A stretch of DNA of 64,000 bases, from the NCBI GenBank assembly GCA_006386115.1, contig VFIW01000057.1, forward strand, positions 1 to 64,000. Reading direction: 5' to 3'. This document shows, one piece after another, positions 19,301 to 30,931 of the stretch. Under the pieces are notes generated by a model. It ran no database searches. It was not told where the DNA came from and saw nothing but the letters and a program-made list of their open reading frames with translations. This DNA is from Globisporangium splendens (Eukaryota; Oomycota; Peronosporomycetes; Pythiales; Pythiaceae). The translations under genes were made by a program, and so were the position numbers. Each line of letters begins with the position of its first letter. The first letter of the stretch is position 1.

Positions 19301-20608
19301 CTACAAACTCTTTGAGTACAGCTCACTCTTGATGGCGGCGCTGCGCTCTTCCAGCCGCCGCGAGTTCGGGGGCTCCACGCGCATTGTGTAGTTGTACCGG
19401 CGACGGAAATCTTTCTTCTCAGTCAATGAGCGCAAAGCAAAGTAGTACTTGGCGTACACCGACGCCGAGATGTAGAGATCCCACTGGATGTGGTGCAGAA
19501 AGAGCCGCTCGAGGCGGTTGATCGAGTGCAGCGGGTACTGCGGGTAGATGTTGCTGATCTCGACGTTCCACGAGCTCAAATCCTGCCAGACCTGCATGAC
19601 ATGGACGTTGTAATACAATGAGGACTCGATCAACCGAAGCAAATATACACATATGGACAAAGACACACATACCTTGGACGCGAGGAGTAGCCCGCAGAGC
19701 ACAATGGGTTTCCAGGTCACGGCGAGCAGCGGTACGTTGGCTTGCTCCATGAGCCGCTCAATGTAAATGAGGCAGACGATCGTGCACTCGGCGCTGAGCT
19801 GCGCCTTGTTGAACAAGTTCATGCAGAACCGGAAGATCTCGTCGACACTTGGCACGTGGCGCTTGGACGACACCTTCTCCATCACGTAGCTCGTCATCGG
19901 GAACACGCGCGGCAGGCGGATGAACGTATACTTGTACTGCGGCGTGACGAAGTGCTCTTCGCGGAAGATCTCGTCTACCGGCAGCTCCATGAGGCGCGGC
20001 GACGCGATACTCGGGTTCACCATCGCGGCAGGTGCCGGGTAGTCGACCGTATCATCCTCAGGCGCGAGGTCATCGTCGTTTTCTCTCCCGCCTGATATGC
20101 TCTGAGCCCCTGCTACGCCGTTATGCGCTGCGGCCGAGACACCATTCATCCCTTGTATGGACACCGACGTCGATCCTGGTGCCGCAGTGGCGGCGGCCTC
20201 GGCAGCGGCTGTCGCGGCTGCTGCTGCCGCTGCCGCCACCGCGCGCTGCTCCTCGCGATGGCGCTTCTCGCATCGCCGCAGATGCTGATAGAGCACGACG
20301 CTCACGCGGCGCAGGAAGTCGTCGTAGTTGGGCTGCGCGATCGAACTCACGGACGTCGGCGGCGCGAGACTCGTGCTGCTCACCACGCGGTCGTCGGGCT
20401 TCCGGTACTGCAGCGACGTGGTCTCCGTGAGCCGCGGTGTGAACACCGTGTGCGTGGGCTGGAACGCGCCAAAGTGCACACGCTTGCCGCCTGCACCGCC
20501 ATTGCCGTTGACGGTGCGCGCGTCCTCCTCGATGGAGCTCGGGAGGAGGGGCGAGAGGGAGACGCTCAACGCTGCTGCTTCCGTCATGCGGCTGCTTCCG
20601 ACCACCAT
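19301..20608 (-). CDS. Cyclin Y-like protein, two exons (408 aa)
   Basis: Exons 20608-19673 and 19591-19301 join in frame. The cyclin box spans residues about 250-365: FCMNLFNKAQLSAECTIVCL, IYIERLMEQANV, WKPIVLCGLLLASK, VWQDLSSWNVEISNIYPQ, LERLFLHHIQWDLYISASVYAKYYFALRSL. The WKPIVLxxLLLASKVWxDxxxWN pattern and the ASVYAKYYFxLR end fit cyclin Y/Pho80-type cyclins, which activate CDK14/16-type (PFTAIRE/PCTAIRE) kinases. Human cyclin Y is membrane-targeted by N-myristoylation; this protein starts MVVGSS, so that signal is not evident. An Ala-rich tract sits near residues 125-145. The intron splits LLASK from VWQD, and reading through it gives a false open frame. Confidence 0.85.
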   Translation of the reverse strand: MVVGSSRMTEAAALSVSLSPLLPSSIEEDARTVNGNGGAGGKRVHFGAFQPTHTVFTPRLTETTSLQYRKPDDRVVSSTSLAPPTSVSSIAQPNYDDFLRRVSVVLYQHLRRCEKRHREEQRAVAAAAAAAATAAAEAAATAAPGSTSVSIQGMNGVSAAAHNGVAGAQSISGGRENDDDLAPEDDTVDYPAPAAMVNPSIASPRLMELPVDEIFREEHFVTPQYKYTFIRLPRVFPMTSYVMEKVSSKRHVPSVDEIFRFCMNLFNKAQLSAECTIVCLIYIERLMEQANVPLLAVTWKPIVLCGLLLASKVCVSLSICVYLLRLIESSLYYNVHVMQVWQDLSSWNVEISNIYPQYPLHSINRLERLFLHHIQWDLYISASVYAKYYFALRSLTEKKDFRRRYNYTMRVEPPNSRRLEERSAAIKSELYSKSL

Positions 20609-20620
20609 GCTGCAAATGAC
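20609..20620 (-). promoter_or_regulatory. Initiator-like TCATTTGCA directly before the cyclin Y-like ATG
   Basis: On the reverse strand the bases just before the ATG at 20608 read GTCATTTGCAGC. If this is the initiator, the 5' leader is extremely short and the second ATG (20587) may be used. Motif evidence only. Confidence 0.3.
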
Positions 20621-20867
20621 GGAAGGATTTGAAGATCGAAATCTGGGAATCGCTTTGTTCGGTGGTTTCTTGGACTACCGGGGAGTCACGCTCTGTGGTG
20701 GTACTTTTCATCAGTATGATCAGTGGTGGAAATGAGTGACAAAATAGATATTTCAGCCAATGATAAGGCGTATATTGCCCTTGCCGCGAGCGAGCCATTC
20801 AAGCTGACCAGTCATTCTGGCCGTTGAAAACCAAAGGAAGCAGCATTTCACGAAAAGAAGCAGCACG

Positions 20868-22968
20868 ATGGAGAACGCGGCGTCGCGCTTTGGCCAGCGC
20901 CTTGCGCACACAGGTATGTGCGCATATACATACAGTGTGCATCTATGTGAATGTAAACTGACGACGTTGTGCTTGCGAATACAGAGAAGAAGTACCGTGA
21001 CCAGGCACTGAAGAAGCTCACGGTGTACCTGACCAAGAAGGCCGACTGGACCGAGCTCGAATGGGACAAGCTCTGGAAGGCGCTCTTCTACTGCATGTGG
21101 ATGAGCGACAAGCGCCCGATTCAGGAGGAACTGTCCACGAACCTCGCGTCGCTGATCCACAAGATCCCGACGCCCGAGAACGCGCTCGGCTTCGTGCACA
21201 GCTTCTTCCGCACGATGCACCGCGAGTGGCACGGCATTGACGGTCTTCGGTATGGATACAATGTGCTTTGCAACAGTGCCTTTTAAGCGAGGGTGATGCT
21301 GACTGTGCGGATGTGCTTGTTTGACAGCCTTGATAAATTTTACTCGTTGATCCGCAAGTTTGTGCACCAATCCGTGCTGCTCTTGCAGTCGCACGACTGG
21401 GACCACGACTACGTCTCGACGTTCGTGACGATCGTCTCGAGCGAGATCATCAGCCAACTGCCAAACGGACTGCGCATGCACTTGTCGGATCTCTACCTCG
21501 TCGAATTGTACCAGGCGGCCGGTGCGAGCGTCGAGACCGACTCGTTCCTGCTGCTGTTGGAGCCGTTCTTCACGCTGCTGAGCTCAGAATACGACAAGAC
21601 CGTGTTCAAGCGCGTGCGCGAACTCGTGTTCCTGCCGATGCTGAGCGAGTACAAGTTTGGCCCGCAGCCAACGAAGGAAGCCAAGGAGCAGTCCGATGAA
21701 AGTGGCGAGACCGATGGCGACGACGAGGACGAGGTCAAGGTGTTTGAACAGGTCGACCTCGCGCATGTGCAGCACCGGATTTTCAGCATTGCCTCCGCCG
21801 AGTACGTGCAAATTCCATCACAGTTCCAGGCTTATGGAACAGCAATCACTAACGGCATCTCCCTCTCTAACGTTACCTTTTTCATCAATGCAGTGACACG
21901 GCCGAGCGCAACCGCAGTGGTCTGTACGACTTGTACAGCAAGTTCTTCGCGGTGACCAAGATCGATTCGCTCAAGGCGTCGCAGGAAGCTGAATCGGTCC
22001 CGAAGAAGTCGCCAAAGAAGAGCAAGAAGAAGGACGCGAAGGCGGAGGAGGCGAAAACCGAAGAAGTGGCGACTCTGGAGCCTACTTCCGAGAAGAAGAA
22101 GAAGAACAAGAAGCGCAAGAAAGCAGCCGATACTACTGTGGAAGCCAATGTGGAGGCGACTGAAACTGCTGCTGTTATCAAGGACGAGGCCGTAAAATCT
22201 CCGCAAAAGAAGCAGAAAGTTGCTACCGGTGACTCTGAAAAGATCACCGTGAAGGAAGAAGCTAAGGAACCAAAGGCGGCGGATTCGAAGAAGGCGAGAA
22301 AGGCCAAGAAGGTGGCTGAAGAAGCTGTGCCTGCGAAGCAGGAGGAGAAACAGGACAAGAAGTCTGCCAAGGAGGACAAGAAGGCTGCCAAGGAGGACAA
22401 GAAGGCTGCCAAGGAGGACGAAAAGAAGGAGATGAAGGAACCAGAGCTGCCTAAGGCAAAGAAGGAAAAGAAGCTCAAGGCTGAGGCAGTATACACCAAG
22501 CCAGCCGATGAGGAGAAGCCAAAACCAGCCAAGAAGGAAGTGGTCGTCAAGAGCGGTATGAAGTTCCAGCGCTGCATTTCCTGCAATGGCTTTGGCAAGG
22601 GTTTCCTGCCGGCCGCCAAGGACATTTGCGCCCATTGCGAGCGATCCCAGAAGCTGCAAAAGAAAGCGGCCGTCGGTGCGGCGAAGAAGCGCAAGGCGTC
22701 GGAGCTTGCGGCGTCAGCGGCAGCCGCAGAAGCTGAAGCAGCAAACGCGAAGAAAGTGACGTTTGGCAAGAACAAGGCGCTCCCACATGAGCTCTCGGTC
22801 AAGCGATTGAAGGCGTCGGCCAAGAAGGATCCTGTGTCGAAGGAGACGACGTCGAGCATCAAGGGCGTACTGAAGAGCACGCCACCACCAGCGGTGATCA
22901 AGAAGGACAGCAAAGTAGACAAGAAGAAAGCGGGGAAGGGCCGAACGAAAGCCGCGGACTTCTTTTAA
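20868..22968 (+). CDS. RRP1: Ribosomal RNA-processing protein RRP1/NOP52, four exons (619 aa)
   Basis: Exons 20868-20913, 20985-21249, 21328-21801 and 21894-22968 join in frame. The N-terminal Nop52 domain (residues about 5-260) is intact: MENAASRFGQRLAHTEKKYRDQ with KKLTVYL, then WDKLWKALFYCMWMSDKRP and LDKFYSLIRKFV. RRP1 is a nucleolar factor for 27S/32S pre-rRNA processing in 60S subunit assembly. From about residue 275 the protein becomes a Lys/Glu/Ala-rich nucleolar tail with KEDKKAA repeated near 22370-22420. Inside this tail is a compact C-x2-C-x15-C-x2-C unit (RCISCNGFGKGF...ICAHCERS), which is not a usual part of RRP1 as I know it. The gene is divergent from the cyclin gene and convergent with the ankyrin gene. 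Confidence 0.87.
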
Positions 22969-23087
22969 ACTAACGCAGCAGACACACACACATATTCAAA
23001 TTAGACGACTTTTTTCTTTTGCATGTAAATCCAGTGTGTTACCATATCGCTCTCTTCTCTCCGTGTGCTGTTGATGTTGAAGAGCTA

Positions 23088-26000
23088 CTACTGCAGCTCC
23101 TCCAAGGTTCTTGTTGTTGGCACTTCTTCACTTGGTTTGCCATGCAAGTGCGATGGTTCAGCAATGCCCAAAGTGAGGTCGCCGAACGCGTGACAGATGG
23201 TGTCCATGCTCAGTCGCTCTTCTGGTGCTTCGTGCTCTTGAATTGGCCCCACGAAGCCAACCTTCGTCGCGTCGATGGCAGATGTGATCTTTGACACGAC
23301 CGTATCTTGATACCACGGAAGTTGGATTTCTTGACGACAGCCAAATTCTACCCATTTTTTCACAGACGGAGCGAGGTACGTGTCCATGGAGCTGAAATGA
23401 GCCCCGTGCGCAGCAAGAAGTGCTGCTACGTCCGTGTAGCCCCACGCCACGGCGTACACAAGCGCTGATCCGTCGTTTGCATGAAACGCGACAAGCTGCT
23501 CGCCGCCACGACTAACCATATACTCGATCAATTTGGTCATGCGTCGGATGCACGCAATGTGAAGCACATGCGCAAATTGGAACGCAAACATTCCTGCATC
23601 CGCAGCATTGCGGCCACTTTCTTTGATGCCATCCCACTTTGTCAGTAGATGTATGGCGATTTCTCCATGGCCTCTCGAGACAGCACAATCAATACTGACT
23701 TCAAGAAAGTCAAGGTAATGCAAACCGTCAGTGTGGTTTGTGGCTTCGGTTTGTTCGTCACTTGCAGATGCAGCAGCCGAGATCAAATGCTGGACAACGT
23801 CCAAACGATTCCATCGTACTGCTTGCAGCACGTTCCTACGTTGTGATTGGTACGTCGAGCGGCGCACAAACAACGACGTCTTCACATTCACGACGAAATC
23901 GACCATCATCGAATCTCCGACGTCGCAAACGAAATCGAAGAGCGAGAGCTGTGGAAAGCGCCAAGACCTCATTGACGTACGGACCTTTTCGAACTTACTA
24001 GCACCACTCTTTGCTTTTGTTTGTGTTTTCTTCGTATTGCTTGTTTGGTTTCTGCTTCGACTGATCGTCATTGCTTGAATCTTCCGGCGCGTTTTCCAGC
24101 GACGAAAGCTTGAATTCATCAAGTAATCTTCGTGGATTGATTCCTGTTTAGTGACTCGGCGCTTGTCGCGTTGCGGAAACACTTTGCTCGCATATGGGTA
24201 CCATCCGGGAAACGCAAACCACTGCAGTAGCGTGCCAATGTTGAAACTCGAGGCATACGGATGTGTCTTTGCCTCGCCAGAGTGATCCACTGAAACGTCG
24301 GGATTCGACCCATACTCGACGAGAGTGAGAAGAGCTTGAACTCTGCCAAATGCAAATGCGTAAAACAAGGGCGTATACCCGGCTTCATCGCGAGCATTCA
24401 ATTGAGACTCCATATCTCCTGGATTTTGGTTATCTTTTGCTGCCATTTGTTGGAGGTGAAGACGGATAAACTCGTGATCTCCAAATACGGCCGCGTAGTG
24501 GAGAAGCGATCGCTGCTGCAAGCACTTCATACCACCGAAGCCACAAGACGCCGTTTGCGAGAGTAGTTCGTCTTTAGAGACACTCAATAGCCATCTCACG
24601 ATTTGGAAAGCACCACACCGAGCAGCAACAAACAGCCCGTGTTCTCCCGCAGGAGTGATGAGCAAGTCTTGCGCGATTTCGCTGTTCCGACCATACAATG
24701 CCATCAAAATACCCAGACGATTGCATTTGCACGCATAGAGAAGTGCGTTGTAGCCTCTTTCGCAGCGTGATGCAGTAGAAGCACCGGCATTCACTAGTAA
24801 TCCGACAATCGCTTCATGACCGTGGATGACAGCAATGTGGAGCGTTGTTCGTCCGAAACAATCCGCAGCGTCGACTCCAAAGATCTGGAAGCGTTTGTCT
24901 AGATTCTGAAGCAGTAACTCACATATTCGAGAATCACCCTTCGTAGCCGCAACGTGAAGCGACGTTCGCCTATTGTGATCTTCCGCCAGCACGTCGTACT
25001 CTCCAATGTCAAGAAGCTTTGCGACGATTTCGGCCTCCAAACCTGCCACAGCATAGTGCAGTGCTGTTCTTCCACCCCACTCATCTTTCTGAGCTTTCGA
25101 TTCGACAGGATACGTATCGGCAGCGAGTGCCACAACACTCCAAAATCTCTTTTCTAGTCCCCGCACAGAAGCGATTGTAGTTGCCAGCGCAGCAGCGGAC
25201 TTGATCAGCTGAAGTAACAGATTTTCGTTCATGGCCTGCGAGAAATGCTTTTCTTCAAGCAAGACCCTCATCAAGCTTTCCACTTCGAGCAAGCGCTGAT
25301 GCTTGAAGGCTAAAAACGGCGCAAAACATTTCCAGTGCTTCTTCCTCGCTTCGTGTGTGTCTGGCATCCAGAATTGACGCAAAAACGCTTCGGTGAGCGG
25401 AATCGATAGCGATGCACCGTGGTCGAGTAGCAGCTTTACAGAAGCAAACTGAACGGAGCAAAGCGCGTGACGCATAGCAGATGTGAAGCAACCGCTCTGT
25501 TCCTCGAACTCGAAGAAGCCAACATGCGCTCCAGCATCCAAAAGCATTTTTGCCATCTTCAAGTTGCACGGCGGCGGCTGCTCATAGCATCTAACCAATG
25601 CGCGATTAATCGAGAGAACAGCAATTTCGTCGAGTCCCTTGTCCTTCCATGCTGTTAGGAGGTAGTTGGCAATCAAATTGCCAAAGGAGTCTTTTCTTCC
25701 AGCAGCAAAAACAGGCGGAGTCTCGTTCATTGCATTCAGTGCGGCAACATCGGCTCCATTCTCGGCAAGTGCTTGAACCGTAAGTAGATCTCCCCGATCA
25801 CAAGCTATGTGGAGTAGCGAGTTTTTCTTGAATGGCTGCCTTTGATTGTGGTGAGCGTAAGAGATCAATTTCTGGATGAGAAAACCGCGAGTTTGCTTCC
25901 GTGGAACGTCGTAGCAGCTGAATGCGCTCAGGTTTTGCCATTTGCATACGGATCCTGGAGCGGAAACGCTTCTGGACTCTTGGATTGACCGAAATGACAC

Positions 26001-29000
26001 GGAGCGCTGGCAGTTGCTACCTCCAGACTCCACACTTTTCACCAACGCTGCAAACGATTGAGACTGAAGCGCGAGTGCGAGTGAAATGAAAGCTTCCACG
26101 CAGCCTCCAGTTGCGGCATACCAAATCGGTGATTTCGCTGACGGGATTTCACTTAACCGGAGATCTGCTGGAACACCTAGCGCCAATATGAATCGGATCA
26201 AAGCAACTTGATTGTGCAGCGCGGCACGATGGAGCACGAGACAGCACGATATAGCGCGGACAACAGCAGGCTTCCAAATGCTTGTCGAGTCCAAAAATCG
26301 CGTCGCATGGTTCAAAAAGAGTCTTTGAAACACAAACCAAAACTCGCACCGAGCGCAGACGATAAAAATCCTCAATATGATATCGAAGGACACTCCAGTC
26401 GAAAAAAATGCGTCAAAGTCGTCTGCAAACACCACAACAGTCTGCAGTAATGCTCTTGCCTTGGCAGCAGTTCTTCGGGACTTTACTGGGTGTTTTCCTC
26501 TTGCAATGGATAACAGAGATGAAACCCTTCCTTTCTTCGGTGATCTCGCGCTCTTTATGTCCGGGTGCAGAGGATACGTGGGAAGTGCTTCCGGCGACTC
26601 CGGTTCACCGATTCCTTGTAAGACACTCGCTAATGTCTGGACATCGGGTCTTGCTCCATGATCGATTAACAATTGGAAACCTTCAGCGAATTGATGCGGT
26701 CCACATGCACTGAGCGCACTCTGGAACTCGTCACGATTCTCAGCATATGTGAAACCTCCAGTCTGAACGTCACTGTTCTCCACATCAGCGGCTCTGAGCA
26801 AAAACGCCAACGCCTTCATCTGTTGGCTTTTGCATGTAGTCACGAGCAAACTTACTGGTTTCTTTCCTTCGCGAAGAAAACACTTTGGAAAGTTGTGCTG
26901 GGCAAGTTTTGCAAAATACTCGAGCAACTCCAGATGACCTCTAGACACTGCAACATGAATTGCGGTCTCTCCTTTATCATCCTGATCACCATTGCTTTCG
27001 GAACGCCCAACCTGAGGAGACGCATTGAATTGGAAAATACTCATCCCCGCGTCAATCAGCACGTTTGATAATCTCGTGTGGCCGGCCCAAGCTACCAACT
27101 GCAATATTGGTACACTTTCATTGACATTCCGCTCCAGATACCGAATAAAATGAATGACAGCATCTGCATACAAATGCCTCTGGTTATATCTGCCCGTGAT
27201 GTAGGCAGTCTTGAACTGTCTTGGCATCGATTCACAAACGTAGAAGGATATTGTCTGGCTGTCCTTGGCTTGCGTGCTGAGTTGTACTGCATGGATATCC
27301 ACGTCTTGTTTCTTGTGTTGATTAGGTGGCTTCGACTTCACAAGATGTGGTAAGGTCTCCAAAGGTTTGGCTCCAAGAGCGATAAGCTTTGCCGCTGTCT
27401 CCACGTGACCATTTACAAGTGCAAAGAACAATGCTCCAATCTTGGAGTACAGAGTGTCAACCGCACTTGCTGTTCGCCTTTTTAGAGTGCGCGTGACGAT
27501 CTTTGATGCTGAGTGATGCTTGGTACCACGTTCCAAACTGTCAATAACACAATTCACGTTCACACCTGCAGCAACAAGAGATGTAACGACTGCGGTTTGC
27601 CCTGCTTGAGCTGCGTAATGGAGTGCAGTCATTCTGGGTGAAGAAGAAATATTCGGGAGAACCACTTGATGCGATAGTAGCAACTTGACAAGATCCCAGT
27701 AGCCCAGTGCACTGGCTAGGTAGATGTCGTTGCGGGTAATTAGACCACTCGTTGCCGCCGATTCCCCAATCTTTTTGGCAATCATCACACAAATTTGGTT
27801 CAATTGCACCCACTCCGAATACTCGCGATCATGGTTGCCGCAATTCAAGTCGAAATCAAGCTGGCCAAAGCGTGCAAGCGAGCGAGCAACTTCAAGTGCA
27901 AACGTGAGAGGCGAGACGACGAATCCTGGCAGTGCTGCTAAGCCATGAAGCTTTTGGCTTGGGCCAAATGTCGGCATTTTTTCAAGGCTCGAAGTCAGGC
28001 GTTTGCGCTCTTCTTTCAATTCGAGGTTGATGCCAAAAGAAGTACCACCGTGTCGAACCGTACAAAGAGTCCCGACGTTAGCGCCACTGTGAAGTAGCAA
28101 GCGTACCATATCTTCACTTTTGGAGCGAATCGCGAAGAAGAGCGGCGTTTCGTCACTTGTTTGTGGCATTTCAATGTTCACACTGGAACGTGCTGAAATG
28201 AGCATTTTTGCGCATGCAAGATGGTTTCCAAGTGCAGCGAAATGCAGCGGAGAGAATGATCGGCTTCGTACAAAGAACTCTGTATCTGGCTGAGCTTCGA
28301 GAAGTAAATCTAGAAGTGGTAGATCGCCATACCAAGCAGCACACCCAAGCGGAGCCTCGCCGTTAGTTTCATTTGCAAGGTTGACATTGGCTCCCAGCTC
28401 AAGCAGAGTCCGAACAAACGATAACTGGATCAAAGAATCTTCTTCTTGATCGACTAAACGAAGTCGTCTTCGAGCTTCACAAACACGCTTGCATTCTTGT
28501 AGCAACACTGTCTCTCCCGTTCGGTCGTGCATCATGTTGATCTCAAGCCGCAACTTGCTCAACTGTCGACACAGCTCAACTGCAACGCTCACGTTCACAC
28601 CAGCAATATCTGCAGCAAGGTGAAACAGAGGCAAGTGCCATTTCTTCACTAGGCGTATGCCCTCCTTCTTAGTACACTCATTCCATTGACCAAAGGATTT
28701 TGGTACCAATATAGTCTCAAGAATTCGAACACACGAGCTGAAGTTCCGGGTCTTGAGCTTGCATTGCATCAGAAGGAGTTCAAGCGGCGCTTCAACGTCA
28801 AACGTCATTTCGCGGTTATCATTGCTGAGTTGGTGGTTCAAAGCCCATTTGCGAATGCTTGACACACTGGGATCTAATCCAATTCTGCTGTCCTTGAAGA
28901 GACTATTGCGTTTCCAGAAAGTGCCTTGGAGGTTTGTCTTTCCGTGCGGAACACTGTACGTGATTCTGGAGATCATCGGGTTTGCTCCGGCTTGATGCAA

Positions 29001-30931
29001 CGCAAGACACATTTCTTCATTGCTGTGCATGCAGGCATAGTGCAGAGCAGTGTACCCTTGAATGTCTTGTGCGTTGATAATGGAAGCCAAACCTTCGTCA
29101 ACATGTGCCGATGTCGCAGAATACTGGGGATCTCGATTAATGCGATTCTGCAGAGCACCGAGCAGCTCCAAAGCTACACTCCAGTGTTTTCTTTCAACCG
29201 CGAGATGGAGTGGTGCCTTTCCAGATGCATCCTAAAAACCAAGCGTTCCAGGAAACTTAAACATCAGGCACTTCACAATGCGCTCATACCCTTTTGCAGC
29301 ACCAATGTGAAACGGGATTTGCAGCCTTCGATCTCGCACATATCCATCGGCTCCAACTTTCAAAAGCAAGTCAATTGTGGCTGTGTGGCCAAGTTCTGCT
29401 GCTTCGTGAAGTGCTGTTCGACCTAACGTCTCCATTTGATCGTTGATGTATTGCTGAATTGGCCGCTTCTCAAGATCAATAAGGCGCTGAAGCCGCAGCA
29501 GGTTACCGCTCCGGCACGCATCAAACAAATCTCCGTAAATCTGCTTCTCCATTCGCAGGCAGCACGTTCGATCGTAAACGTCTTCAGCCAACAACTCTTC
29601 CGGAGGGTAGCAATCCCACAGCAAATCAATAACTTGGTGAAGCTTCGGGTACCTCAGATGAGTAACGTAGAAATGCTGGCTTCCTACGCCGTCTTCCGAT
29701 AACTGCTCAGTTTCACTCGTACCTTTGATCTCCGGATGTTGATTTGATGGTTCAGCTGCTGAGTTGCGATAGCTTTGATGCTGAAATAACCCGCGCGCGG
29801 CAGTTTCTAGTGCACAAAACAGCGGCGATTTCCCATGGTTGTTGCGCTGCCAGGCAATAGCTTTCTCTCGAAGAAGGAAGCTCACCTCGCGGAGATGTCC
29901 GCGACGCGCGGCATGGTGGAGAGCAGTATCGCCATTTCTATCCGCAACATTCAGCAAAACTCGCGTCTTCAGCAGCAGCTCCATAAGGTTTCCATGGCCA
30001 AACTCTGCTGCATCGTGAATCATCGTACGACCAATCGCATCCTGGCGATTGAGCGCAATCGCATCTTGCATAGCAGAGCTATTGATATGGTGGTATAAAG
30101 ATTCATAATTGCTTTCATGGTCACTGAGCAGGTACTCGAACTCTGACAGGTATGATCGGCTTGCCACGAGCATCGTCTTTTTGCCTGCCAGCGAATCAGA
30201 ATGATCAGCATCTGAGATGACCTCACCAGTGCTCTCGATCGATATCTGCTGATCGATTGGCCGAATGACCAACACAGGGAACACCTCGACTTCGTCGTAT
30301 ATCTGCACAATGCAGATTTGGCAATGTAGCCATTTACTGCAATCCCCGAATGCGCGACATCGTTGATGTATATCATCGCAGCTTGCTGGTCCGGTTCAAC
30401 GTTATACGCGAACAGCTTCATGATCGCACGACTAACAGCTCCGAGTACTAGCATACAATTCCACACAATGAGCTGCAGCGAACGTGACAAGTGAAAGAAG
30501 ACAAAGGCATGTTCAGACACCAAAGCAGCAATACGTACACACAACGAGGTCGGTGGTCGTGGTGAATCCCGTGCTGTTCACATCCATCACATCGAAAATG
30601 GCTTCAAAGCGGCTGAGCATGCTCGGTGCTTGGCACACGAAGATGAGCGCGATGAGGATCTCCATTGCGTCGACCATGCACTGGACGCGCGTCGGCGTCT
30701 TGGGCAGAAACAACCTCACCGTCTCCTGAATGAACGTTTCGTCTTTGATCCCGAGCACCATCGAGAGCTGCAGCGCGTCGATGCAGAAGCGCTTCGTCAG
30801 CGAGCGGTACCGCAGCAGCGACAGCTGTGTCACGTGGTCAGGTGCCACGAGCGGATGCGTCGCTGCAGGAACGGCGCCACGTGCAGCTCGGCATGCGCTT
30901 GCGGCAGAGGTCGTGAGTTCTTGAGCCCCAT
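23088..30931 (-). CDS. Giant ankyrin-repeat protein with EF-hand-like and membrane segment; reading frame interrupted
   Basis: Proposed exons 30931-30543, 30472-30338 and 30302-23088 give about 2,570 residues. The N-terminus (MGLKNSRPLPQAHAELHVAPFLQ) leads to VTQLSLLRYRSLTKRF and a degenerate EF-hand loop (DVNSTGFTTTTD). A hydrophobic helix (VLIVWNCMLVLGAVSRAI) follows. From about residue 270 there are more than 20 ankyrin repeats, for example NGDTALHHAARRGHLREVSFLL, GYTALHYACMHSNEEM and GRTALHYAVAGLEAEIVAKLLD. Near the C-terminus a basic patch (FRRWKTRRKIQ) interrupts the repeats. Three irregularities are visible: a one-base frame change near 30840, a very short 35-nt intron (or indel) at 30303-30337, and an in-frame TAG at 29232-29234 inside an ankyrin repeat. 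The long frames remain ankyrin-like throughout, so the gene is recent or functional rather than ancient debris. Function unknown; scaffold role inferred. Confidence 0.72.

Noticed and set aside
19592..19672. Continuous open frame through the cyclin gene with an extra 27 residues
   Set aside because: The stretch is a GTATGT...CATGCAG intron that happens to be open and a multiple of three; removing it restores the cyclin box LLASK-VWQD.
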